NCBI RefSeq assembly: GCF_008042145.1
Contig: NZ_RDBH01000129.1
Span: 395,314-446,498 of the forward strand
Direction: 5' to 3'
DNA from: Streptomyces sp. adm13(2018)
Lineage (GTDB): Bacteria; Actinomycetota; Actinomycetes; Streptomycetales; Streptomycetaceae
Length of the DNA stretch: 51,185 nt
The translations under genes and the position numbers were made by a program. Below are positions 8,217-15,315 of this stretch, piece after piece. Every line of letters begins with the position of its first letter. Positions within the stretch are counted from its first letter, which is position 1. The notes beneath the pieces were generated by a model. The model saw only the letters and a list, made by a program, of their open reading frames with translations. It did no database searches and had not been told where the DNA came from.

Positions 8217-9418
8217 GTCCGCGCCTCCGCCCCCGCCAGGGCCTCCTCGCGCAGGGCCCGCGCCCGGCGCAGCGCCGCCACCGCCGGGTCGTCCGGGTCC
8301 CCCTCCTCGCCCCGGGCGGCCCGGAGGACCGCGCCGACCGTCGTCAGCCCGCCCAGCTCACCCCGTACCGAGCGGCCCAGGGTCTCCACCGCCTCCGCCT
8401 CCCGGGCCCGCGAGCGGCAGTGGAAGGCCAGCTCGCAGGCGGCCAGGCACTCCGACGCGTACTGGTGGGGCACGCACTCCACGGCCGCCGCCAGCTCCTC
8501 CGCCGAGCGCTCCGCCAGGTCGAAGCCGACGCCCTCGGGCAGCGCGGCGGCGATCTCGTCGACCCGGGTCAGCCGGTCGAGCTGGCGGCGGGTCACCGAC
8601 CGCTGCTTGCGCACGTCGACGACCGAGGCCGTCGGCAGGTTGGAGAAGTCCTTCGGGCAGACGAGGAGCACCGAGGGGGCCACCCGGGCGCCCTCGGTGA
8701 CCGCCGCCACCCGTTCGAGCGCGAGCACGTACACGGCGGCCTGCCGGGCGGCCGCGCCGACCTTGGAGGCGTCCGCCGCGCCGTCGACCATCGGGAAGGA
8801 CTTGATCTCCACGACCGTCCACCCGCCGTCGGGGCGGACCACCACGGCGTCCGGCTCCAGGTAGACCGGCGAACCGGCCACCTCCAGGGCGAGCAGCGGG
8901 TGGTCGAGGAGAGTCCACGCGCCGGCCGCGGTCGCCTCCCGCAGGGCGAGGGCGGTGCGGGCCACCCGCCCCTCGGGTCCGGCGGCCGTCAGCTCGGGCA
9001 CGGAGACCGCGCCCGGCTCCTCGACGCCGATCAGCCGCAGCAGCTCGCGGCCGCCGTCGGCCTTGACCTTCGCCTCGAAGGAGTTCCCCCGGACGATCGC
9101 GAACTGGGACTGCCCGAAGGGGGCGGGCGAGCCGAGCCTCTCGGCCAGGGCGGACTTGTCGACGCCCGCGCCGTCGAGCAGGGCCCGGCGCCGGCAGCCG
9201 GGGTTCGCGGCCAGCGCCGCGAGGGCCCGCGCGTCGAGCGGACGCGGCGGGGTGGCCGGTCCGCGCAGCTCAGCGAGCCTCTCCCACGCTCTCTGCTTCG
9301 CCGGAGCTGGAGCTGGAGCAGGGGAGGCCCCTGGTCGACGTGTCGTCTGCGGAGGTCGGGAAGGTCCGCTGTCCGGGGATGCGCTCACCCGCGGAAGTCT
9401 CGCATCCGCCACTGACAA
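8207..9418 (-). CDS. Cas4/RecB-family Fe-S nuclease (PD-(D/E)XK), first gene of the operon
   Basis: Up to 403 aa from a TTG at 9418; a GTG at 9412 or 9388 is also possible because no strong RBS decides. The nuclease core is clear: D190 in LEPDAVVV, E204 and K206 in VVEIKSF, and Q226-x3-Y230 (QAAVY), the RecB-family QxxxY motif. Cysteines C75 and then C324, C328 and C334 (C-x3-C-x5-C) flank this core, the layout that holds a 4Fe-4S cluster in Cas4, AddB and Dna2. The N-terminal 60 residues are a Pro/Ala-rich tail. Predicted role: metal-dependent ssDNA exonuclease or nicking activity. No cas genes or repeats are nearby, so it is not a CRISPR adaptation protein here. The 5' end overlaps the PAP2 gene in another frame. 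Confidence 0.83.
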   Translation of the reverse strand: MSVADARLPRVSASPDSGPSRPPQTTRRPGASPAPAPAPAKQRAWERLAELRGPATPPRPLDARALAALAANPGCRRRALLDGAGVDKSALAERLGSPAPFGQSQFAIVRGNSFEAKVKADGGRELLRLIGVEEPGAVSVPELTAAGPEGRVARTALALREATAAGAWTLLDHPLLALEVAGSPVYLEPDAVVVRPDGGWTVVEIKSFPMVDGAADASKVGAAARQAAVYVLALERVAAVTEGARVAPSVLLVCPKDFSNLPTASVVDVRKQRSVTRRQLDRLTRVDEIAAALPEGVGFDLAERSAEELAAAVECVPHQYASECLAACELAFHCRSRAREAEAVETLGRSVRGELGGLTTVGAVLRAARGEEGDPDDPAVAALRRARALREEALAGAEARTCR

Positions 9419-10160
9419 CCGGGGGAGCTTCCGCCGTTCCGCGCAGTCGCCGGGCGAGCCGCAGCACGGGCGGGGTGAGGAGCAGACCGGCCCCCATCAC
9501 GGCCGCGCCGGCGACCGCGTCCAGCAGGTAGTGGTTGGCGGTGCCCATCACGACCACCGTCGTGAGCAGCGGATACGCGACCCCGAGGGCCTTCGCGGCC
9601 GGGGTCCGCCCGTACCGCCAGAGCATCACCCCGCACCACAGGGCCCAGCCGACGTGCAGGCTGGGCATGGCCGCGTACTGGTTCGTGAGACCGCCGAGCC
9701 CGCGCGGCGCGCTGGCCTCGCCGCCCCACCAGCCGTACGCGCTGAAGTGCGCCATCGTGTCGGTGAAGCCGTGCACCGGGTCGAGCAGCCGGGGCGGGCA
9801 GGTGGGCAGCAGGGTGAAGCCGACCAGGCCGAGCAGGGTGGAGACCATCAGCCAGGTCCGGGCGGCCCGGTAGTGGGCGGGGCGGCGGCGGAAGAGCCAC
9901 AGCAGGATCGCCGGGGTGACCAGGTAGTGCAGGGAGGCGTACGCGAAGTCCGCCGGGATCCCGAGCGCGGGCACGTCCGTGAACAGCCGGTTCAGCGGAT
10001 GTTCGGCGTCGATGCCGAGCAGCCGCTCCAGGCGCAGGATCGCCAGCCCGTGCTCGACGGCCGAGGCCTCGTCGCCGCGGACGAGCAGCCGCCCGCCCGA
10101 GTAGGCCGCGTACACGACCCCGATCAGTGCCAGTTCCGCCCACCAGCGTGGCTTGCGCAT
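9270..10160 (-). CDS. PAP2-superfamily membrane phosphatase / inositolphosphotransferase-like
   Basis: 296 aa from ATG 10160 (MRKPRWWAELALIGVVYAAY); the open frame reaches further upstream without support. Several membrane helices are visible (about residues 8-25, 85-100, 120-140, 185-205, 215-245). Catalytic motifs of the PAP2 fold are present: MPSLHVGWA and ANHYLLDAVAG, giving the two His and one Asp. The family acts on lipid phosphates at the outer membrane face. The last 45 residues are a polar Ser-rich tail that lies over the start of the nuclease gene in a different frame. Confidence 0.8.
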   Translation of the reverse strand: MRKPRWWAELALIGVVYAAYSGGRLLVRGDEASAVEHGLAILRLERLLGIDAEHPLNRLFTDVPALGIPADFAYASLHYLVTPAILLWLFRRRPAHYRAARTWLMVSTLLGLVGFTLLPTCPPRLLDPVHGFTDTMAHFSAYGWWGGEASAPRGLGGLTNQYAAMPSLHVGWALWCGVMLWRYGRTPAAKALGVAYPLLTTVVVMGTANHYLLDAVAGAAVMGAGLLLTPPVLRLARRLRGTAEAPPVVSGGCETSAGERIPGQRTFPTSADDTSTRGLPCSSSSSGEAESVGEAR

Positions 10161-10308
10161 ACGAAAGGTCCCCCACCCCGACTGCCGGTCGCCCCGGGGG
10201 AGGGGACGCCGGACGCCGCCCGCGGGTTGCCCCCACGTCACCCCGAATCCACGTGGGCGATGATGGAGGAGGCACGTCCGCACCGTGAACCTCTGGAGAT
10301 TCCTTCCC

Positions 10309-10902
10309 ATGGCACCGCGCATCCTGCTCGCCCGGCACGGCCAGACCGAGTGGTCGCTCCTCGGCCGGCACACCGGCAGGACCGACATCCCGCTGCTCGA
10401 CGAGGGGCGGCGCGGCGCGAAGCTCCTCGGCGAGCGCCTCCACCGGGGCCCCTGGGCGGGGCTGCCCGGCGTGGAGGTGCGCACCAGCCCGCTGGTCCGG
10501 GCGAGCGAGACCTGCGAACTCGCCGGCTTCGGCGAGCGGGCCGAGCCGTGGGACGCGCTGATGGAGTGGGACTACGGGGCGTACGAGGGGCTGACCCCGC
10601 CGCAGATCCAGGACATCCGGCCGGGCTGGTTCATCTGGCGCGACGCGGTACCGGACGGCGAGACCCTGGCGCAGCTGTCGGACCGCGCCGACGAGATCGT
10701 GAACTGGGCCCGCTCGGCCGACCGCGACGTCCTGGTCTTCGCGCACGGCCACATCCTGCGGTCGATCGGCGCCCGGTGGCTCGGCGAGGACGTCTCCTTC
10801 GCCTCCCGCATCCGCCTGGACCCGACGAGCCTGTCCGTCCTCGGCTGGGCGTACGGGGCGCCTGCGGTCGAGCGCTGGAACGACACCGGGCACCTGGAGT
10901 AG
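10309..10902 (+). CDS. Histidine phosphatase family protein (phosphoglycerate mutase-like)
   Basis: 197 aa from ATG 10309, preceded by GGAGA nine bases upstream; a GTG at 10285 would add eight residues. The catalytic RHG motif is seen in [10 protein letters not shown], the second His in FAHGHILR, and the acid Glu in EWDYGAYEG. This is the phosphoglycerate-mutase-like phosphohydrolase fold (CobC/GpmB type). Substrate cannot be told; most actinobacterial members are general sugar-phosphate or nucleotide phosphatases. It is divergent from the PAP2 gene with about 150 bp between. Confidence 0.85.
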   Translation: MAPRILLARHGQTEWSLLGRHTGRTDIPLLDEGRRGAKLLGERLHRGPWAGLPGVEVRTSPLVRASETCELAGFGERAEPWDALMEWDYGAYEGLTPPQIQDIRPGWFIWRDAVPDGETLAQLSDRADEIVNWARSADRDVLVFAHGHILRSIGARWLGEDVSFASRIRLDPTSLSVLGWAYGAPAVERWNDTGHLE

Positions 10903-10938
10903 GCGCCCCGGCCGCGAGAGTCGCCGGGCGGTCTCCGG

Positions 10939-12225
10939 TCAGTACGCGGCGAGGGCCCGGCGGGTGTCGACGAGCATGTCGCGGATCCTGGCCGAGGCGA
11001 TGCCCTCCAGGGAGTCGATCACCCGCCGCGCCTCCGCCTCGGCCTCGTCCGGGCGGCCCGCGTGCGCCAGGTTCTTGGCGAGGTGGGCGCGGTAGAGCGC
11101 CAGGTTCCGCGCGAAGTGCGGGTTCTGCAGGACGGCGGCCCGGTGGGCGTGCCGGGCCGCGCGGCCCCAGTCGCCGAGGGCCGACCAGCACTGGGCCTCC
11201 AGGGCCTCCCGCTCCGGCTCCCCGAAGAACGACATCCACTCGGGGTCGTCCTCGGCCGTGCCGCGGTCGAAGAAGCCGTGGGCGCGGCCGAGGGCCTGCT
11301 CGCAGGCCGACCGGTCGCCGAGCCCGGCCCAGGCGGCGGCCTCGCGCAGCGAGAGCAGCGACCGCAGCCGGTCCGAGTCCAGGCCCTGCGCGGCCCGCAG
11401 GCCCGCCTGCGCGGCCCGGACCGCCTCGCGGAACCGGCCGGTGTCCCGGGCGAGGAAGGAGGTGTTGCAGAAGGCGTGCGCCTCCAGGGCGGCGTTCCCC
11501 GCCACGCGCGCGGTGGCCAGCGCCTCGGCGTAGTGCGAGCGGGCGTCCTCGGGCCGGCCCGAGTCGTGGGCCAGCCAGCCCACCGAGAGGGAGAGTTCGC
11601 CCGCGCCCGCGTGCAGTCGGTCCTCGGTGGAGCGGCGGGCCATGGTGCCCGTGTCGAGCAGCGCGTAGGCGGCCCGGAGCGGGTGGGCGGCGACCTTGTA
11701 GAGCCCGTCGGCGCCGTGCCGGTCGTCGAGCAGGCGGATCTGCCGTACGGCGTCCTCGACGGCCCGCACCTCGGCGTCGCCGATCCGGTGGGTGCCGCGG
11801 GGGGAGGGGATCGCGACGGCGGGGCCGCCGAGTCCCAGAGAGGTGGCCGCCAGGGTGGCGGAGCCGCTCGTCATGAATGCGCGACGCAGCACGTCGCTCT
11901 CCTCATCGTTCCGGGTCGGGAGTGCCGCGGGAGCCGGAGCCCCGGCCGCGACCGGCTGTCGCCGGCCGCGCACCGTCTCCCGCGCGGAGAAGCCCAGGTC
12001 CGACAGACCCAGACCGGGGAACATGTGCAGGAACACCCGCTCGTACGCGTAGTTGGGACAGCGGATCTCGCCCGCCTCCACGCGCCCGATGTAGCGGGCG
12101 TCGCACGCGACCTGTTCGCCGATCTCCCGCGCCGCCCGCCGGACGGCCGCGGCGAACTCCGCCGGCGAGTGCTGCCCGCGGAGCCTGCGGAAGGCGAGAT
12201 TGGGAACTGCCCGTGACGTCGCCAT
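10939..12225 (-). CDS. XRE-family regulator with tetratricopeptide-like repeats
   Basis: 428 aa from ATG 12225, with GGAGAGGG upstream. The N-terminal 100 residues fit a helix-turn-helix that starts FRRLRGQHSPAEFAAAVRRA and includes DARYIGRVEAGE. A hydrophobic segment near 125-145 (RRAFMTSGSATLAATSLG) is common in Streptomyces regulators of this build. The C-terminal 280 residues are repeated helix pairs rich in Ala and Arg (AHDSGRPEDARSHYAEAL, ALGDWGRAARHAHRAA, NLAHAGRPDEAEAEARR), TPR-like. Such proteins (NsdA-type) tend to repress development or antibiotic production. The target here is unknown. Confidence 0.8.
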   Translation of the reverse strand: MATSRAVPNLAFRRLRGQHSPAEFAAAVRRAAREIGEQVACDARYIGRVEAGEIRCPNYAYERVFLHMFPGLGLSDLGFSARETVRGRRQPVAAGAPAPAALPTRNDEESDVLRRAFMTSGSATLAATSLGLGGPAVAIPSPRGTHRIGDAEVRAVEDAVRQIRLLDDRHGADGLYKVAAHPLRAAYALLDTGTMARRSTEDRLHAGAGELSLSVGWLAHDSGRPEDARSHYAEALATARVAGNAALEAHAFCNTSFLARDTGRFREAVRAAQAGLRAAQGLDSDRLRSLLSLREAAAWAGLGDRSACEQALGRAHGFFDRGTAEDDPEWMSFFGEPEREALEAQCWSALGDWGRAARHAHRAAVLQNPHFARNLALYRAHLAKNLAHAGRPDEAEAEARRVIDSLEGIASARIRDMLVDTRRALAAY

Positions 12226-12425
12226 GGCCGAGCCCTCTCCTGTGCTGCCGGGTGGTCCGGCGGCAAGAACGTACCTGCTGTGACCGGATGGACACACAGA
12301 GTTCCGCAACAAATCGGATATCTCGCCTGCGATCTGCCATGAACTGCCATCCTTTGCGGCGGCATGGCGCCGTAGCCGTTGACGCGCCCGGGCGTTGAAC
12401 CGTATGGGAGAGACGGAACGTGTCT

Positions 12426-12619
12426 CCTCAGGAGCGAGGAGGGGTTCCCATGTCGGAGATCGGTTCCCAGTCGGCCACGCGGCACGCGCCCGCCCCGGAC
12501 GCCCGCGCGCCCCGGTCCTGGGGGGCGGTCCGGGGCGCGCGGGCGTCCGGGGCGGGCGCGTGCCGCCTGGCCGACTGGGAACCGATCCCCGACATGGGAA
12601 CCCCTCCTCGCTCCTGAGG
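12426..12619. repeat. 194-bp near-perfect palindrome (90-bp arms, 14-nt centre)
   Basis: Arms 12426-12515 and 12530-12619 are reverse complements at 88 of 90 positions. The two differences are an A/G in the third codon of the arm ORF and a C/G near codon ten. Each arm holds a strong RBS (GAGGAGGGG) and an ATG, so nearly identical 55-aa reading frames face each other on the two strands (plus 12450-12617, minus 12595-12428). A transcript of this segment would fold into a roughly 90-bp double-stranded stem that buries the RBS. No transposase, terminal repeat or target duplication is seen, apart from a GGTCC pair (12514-12518, 12619-12623) at the edges of the extra copy. Confidence 0.95.
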
Positions 12620-12995
12620 GTCCGCGGAACCGTGGGACCTGGTCACCGTGCCCGTCCGGCAGGGCCTGGAGGCCGTCGACATCCTGCGCCGCGGCGCAGT
12701 CCCCGCCGTCGGCCCCGTCGTCCACGACGGCACCTGCGACACCCTCGGCTTCCTCGTGCCGCCCGGCACGGCCGCCGGCTGGGACATGCCCGGCAGCGCC
12801 TGTACCAGGACCTCGGGCCGCGGCCTGCGCCTGCCCGAGCTGCCCGAACTGCCGGAACCCGCGGGGGACGCGCCCCGCCCCGCCGGCTGGCTGCTGCCCC
12901 CGGGCGACGCCGACCCCGTCACCGACCCCGTCGTGCTGCGCGAGGCGCTCGGCGAGGCGGCCCGGCTCATCGAGGCGGCGGACGGCTGCCACTGA
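12450..12995 (+). pseudogene. Hypothetical gene interrupted in frame by the palindrome
   Basis: An ATG at 12450 with an ideal RBS begins MSEIGSQSATRHAPAPDARA, meets TGA at 12615-12617 inside the right arm, and the same frame then continues SAEPWDLVTVPVRQGLEAVD to a stop at 12993-12995. Leaving out 105 nt (35 codons) between the two GGTCC copies restores one 146-aa frame. The natural reading is that a complete gene received an inverted copy of its own first 90 bases. The remaining 3' part could be translated alone from GTG 12648 (115 aa), but no good RBS precedes it. The protein family is unknown to me; conserved-looking parts are GTAAGWDMPGSACTRT and DPVVLREALGEAARLIEAAD. Confidence 0.7.
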
Positions 12996-13052
12996 GCCGC
13001 CGCGACCGCCGCCGGGCCCGGGGCCGCGCGGCGGGGCCGGGGCGAATGCCCC

Positions 13053-13058
13053 GATAAT
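13053..13058 (+). promoter_or_regulatory. Candidate -10 for a leaderless transcript
   Basis: GATAAT ends seven bases before the GTG start at 13065, where a transcript from this element would begin. No RBS is present between them. No -35 of note was seen. Confidence 0.35.
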
Positions 13059-13064
13059 GGCCCT

Positions 13065-13928
13065 GTGGCCAGGAACAGACAGCGCGACCGGGCGCCCGCC
13101 GCCTCCGTCGTCGAGACCGTCGACGGCGGGCTCGCCGAACTCATACCCGACCGGGAACGCCCCCGCGCGTGGACGCTGCTGATCGACGGCGCCCCGCAGT
13201 CCCACGTGGACCTCGACGACCCGGCCCACCTCACCTTCGAGTACCAGCGGCGCCTCGGCCACATCGCCGACCTCGTCGCCCCGCCGCAGCGGCCGCTCCA
13301 GGCCGTCCACCTCGGCGGCGGCGCCTTCACCCTCGCCCGGTACGTCGCCGCGACCCGGCCCCGCTCCACCCAGCAGATCGTGGAACTCGACGGCCTCCTC
13401 GTCCAGCTCGTCCGCCGCGAACTGCCCCTCGACGCCGGGGCCCGCATCCGGGTCCGCTCCACCGACGCCCGCGCCGGGCTCGCCAAGGTCCAGGACGGCT
13501 GGGCCGACCTGGTCGTCGCCGACGTGTTCAGCGGCGCCCGCACCCCCGCCCACCTGACCAGCACCGAGTTCCTCGGCGAGGTGCGCCGGGTGCTGCGGCC
13601 CGGCGGCTTCTACGCCGCGAACCTGGCCGACGGCCCGCCGCTGACGCATCTGCGCGGCCAGATCGCCACGGCCGCGGCCGTCTTCCCCGAACTGGCCCTG
13701 GCCGCCGACCCGACGGTGCTCCGCGGCCGGCGCTTCGGCAACGCGGTGCTGCTCGCCTCCGACCGGGAGCTCCCGGTGGCCGAGCTGACCCGCCGGGTGG
13801 CCACCGACCCGCACCCGGGCCGGGTCGAACACGGAAGGGCGCTCGCCGAGTTCGCCGGGGGAGCGGTGCCGGTCACCGACGCGAGCGCCAAGCCCTCGCC
13901 CGTACCGCCCGCGTCCGCCTTCCGCTGA
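13065..13928 (+). CDS. Spermidine-synthase-like methyltransferase-fold protein
   Basis: 287 aa, GTG start without an RBS, possibly leaderless. The Rossmann nucleotide-binding part is visible as AVHLGGGAFTLARYVAATRP and the following acidic VELDGLLVQLVR. A DVFSGARTPAHLTSTEFL segment follows, as in spermidine synthases, then a PGGFYAANLADG strand. It lacks an obvious membrane domain, unlike the fused MFS-type synthases. Many Streptomyces carry such stand-alone homologues whose substrate is unproven, so polyamine synthesis should not be assumed. It faces the next gene tail to tail. Confidence 0.78.
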   Translation: MARNRQRDRAPAASVVETVDGGLAELIPDRERPRAWTLLIDGAPQSHVDLDDPAHLTFEYQRRLGHIADLVAPPQRPLQAVHLGGGAFTLARYVAATRPRSTQQIVELDGLLVQLVRRELPLDAGARIRVRSTDARAGLAKVQDGWADLVVADVFSGARTPAHLTSTEFLGEVRRVLRPGGFYAANLADGPPLTHLRGQIATAAAVFPELALAADPTVLRGRRFGNAVLLASDRELPVAELTRRVATDPHPGRVEHGRALAEFAGGAVPVTDASAKPSPVPPASAFR

Positions 13929-13953
13929 CCGCGCCGGGACCCGGGGCGCCGGT

Positions 13954-14535
13954 TCAGAGCCGGCGGTCGTCGATCTCCACGCGGGGCGCGGTGTCGTGCC
14001 AGACGCAGAAGACGGACAGCTCGCGGCCCTCCCCGGTGAACGTCACCCGGATCCAGCTCGTCTGCTTCCACACCTGCATCTGCCAGCCGGACGCGGGGAT
14101 CGCCGAGACCAGTCCGGCCGAGTCCGCGCCCATGTCGAAGGTGACCCGGCCGCCAACCACCGTGTAGGTCTTCACGTTCGAACCGGTCGAGGGGGCGGTC
14201 GTCGCGGGGGGCGGCTGCGTCGTCGGCCGCGGTGTCCGGGAGGGGGCCGCGGACGGCGTCGCCGAGGTCGAACCCGTGCCGTCGGGCGTCGGCTTGCGCG
14301 TGACGGCCGCGGTGGGCTCGACGGTCTCGGGCCGCCGGGTCGAGGAGGTCAGCGGATCGCCGCCGACCGGGTCCGGTTCGCCGGCGCCGCCGGCCGGGAG
14401 GGGCAGCGCGCGCGGGGGGTCGTACACCGTTCCGGACAGGACCGTGTGCACTCCCCACCAGGAGAGCGTGACCGCCGCGCCGGTGGCGAGCGACCAGGCC
14501 AGGGCGTGAACGAGTCCTCTTCGCATCCGGGCCAT
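13954..14535 (-). CDS. Membrane-anchored protein with Pro/Thr-rich linker
   Basis: 193 aa from ATG 14535 (an ATG at 14526 is also possible). One N-terminal hydrophobic segment (LVHALAWSLATGAAVTLSWW) follows basic residues and acts as signal or anchor. A 70-residue Pro/Thr/Ser linker leads to a C-terminal domain of about 70 residues (TYTVVGGRVTFDMGADSAGL ... SWIRVTFTGEGRELSVFCVW) that looks like a small beta-sandwich, probably outside the cell. It is divergent from the response regulator, with 78 bp between. Function unknown; a sensory or wall-associated role linked to the two-component system is possible. Confidence 0.7.
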   Translation of the reverse strand: MARMRRGLVHALAWSLATGAAVTLSWWGVHTVLSGTVYDPPRALPLPAGGAGEPDPVGGDPLTSSTRRPETVEPTAAVTRKPTPDGTGSTSATPSAAPSRTPRPTTQPPPATTAPSTGSNVKTYTVVGGRVTFDMGADSAGLVSAIPASGWQMQVWKQTSWIRVTFTGEGRELSVFCVWHDTAPRVEIDDRRL

Positions 14536-14613
14536 ACTGCACCACGCCGCCGGGTGCCCCGCCGCAGGGTGCGCCGTGCCGCGCGTTCGCCCGGATGGCG
14601 TACGGTGCGGCCC

Positions 14614-15315
14614 ATGGCAAGTGTGCTCGTGGTCGAGGACGACCAGTTCGTGCGCTCCGCCCTCATCCGCCGGCTCTCCGAGGCCTCCCACACGGTACGG
14701 AGCGTCGGTACGGCCCTGGAGGCGCTGCGCGAGGTCGCCCATTTCCGGTTCGACGTGGTCATCCTGGACCTCGGACTGCCCGATCTGGACGGGTCGGAGG
14801 CGCTCAAGATGCTGCGCGGGATCACCGACGTACCGGTGATCATCGCGACCGCCCGCGACGACGAGGCGGAGATCGTCCGGCTCCTCCACGCGGGCGCCGA
14901 CGACTACCTCGTGAAGCCCTTCTCGGTCGACCACCTCTCGGCCCGGATGGCCGCCGTCCTGCGCCGGGCCCGGTCCGCCGCGGGCGAGGCCCCGCCGCCC
15001 CGGGTGATCCGGGTCGGCGGACTCACCGTCGATCCGCTGCGCCGTCAGGCGGAGCTGGACGGGGGTCCGCTGGACCTCACCCGCCGCGAGTTCGACCTGC
15101 TGGCCTTCCTCGCCGGACGGCCCGGCGTCGTCGTCCCGCGCAAGGAGCTGCTCGCCGAGGTGTGGCAGCAGTCGTACGGGGACGACCAGACCATCGACGT
15201 ACATTTGTCATGGCTACGGCGGAAGTTGGGCGAAACGGCCGCCCGGCCCCGTTATCTGCACACCCTGCGCGGGGTCGGCGTCAAGCTGGAACCGCCCCGG
15301 GAGTCCCAGCCGTGA
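14614..15315 (+). CDS. OmpR-family response regulator
   Basis: 233 aa from ATG 14614. The receiver domain has the acidic pair VVEDDQ, the phosphoacceptor D52 in VVILDLGLPDLDG, a conserved Thr region (IIATARDDEA) and K in YLVKPFS. The C-terminal winged helix (LTVDPLRRQAELDG ... LTRREFDLLAFLA ... TIDVHLSWLRRKLGE ... LHTLRGVGVKLE) is the OmpR/PhoB DNA-binding domain. The stop overlaps the kinase start (GTGA), so the pair is translationally coupled. Confidence 0.93.
   Translation: MASVLVVEDDQFVRSALIRRLSEASHTVRSVGTALEALREVAHFRFDVVILDLGLPDLDGSEALKMLRGITDVPVIIATARDDEAEIVRLLHAGADDYLVKPFSVDHLSARMAAVLRRARSAAGEAPPPRVIRVGGLTVDPLRRQAELDGGPLDLTRREFDLLAFLAGRPGVVVPRKELLAEVWQQSYGDDQTIDVHLSWLRRKLGETAARPRYLHTLRGVGVKLEPPRESQP

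Noticed and set aside
8207-9418. Cas4-like nuclease as sign of a CRISPR system
   Set aside because: No cas1/cas2, no repeat array and no effector genes are in the window. The partner genes point to a helicase complex instead.
12428-13564. A 378-codon minus-strand frame through the palindrome and the spermidine-synthase-like gene
   Set aside because: It lies antisense to two plus-strand genes and is open only because of codon bias and the mirror symmetry of the palindrome.
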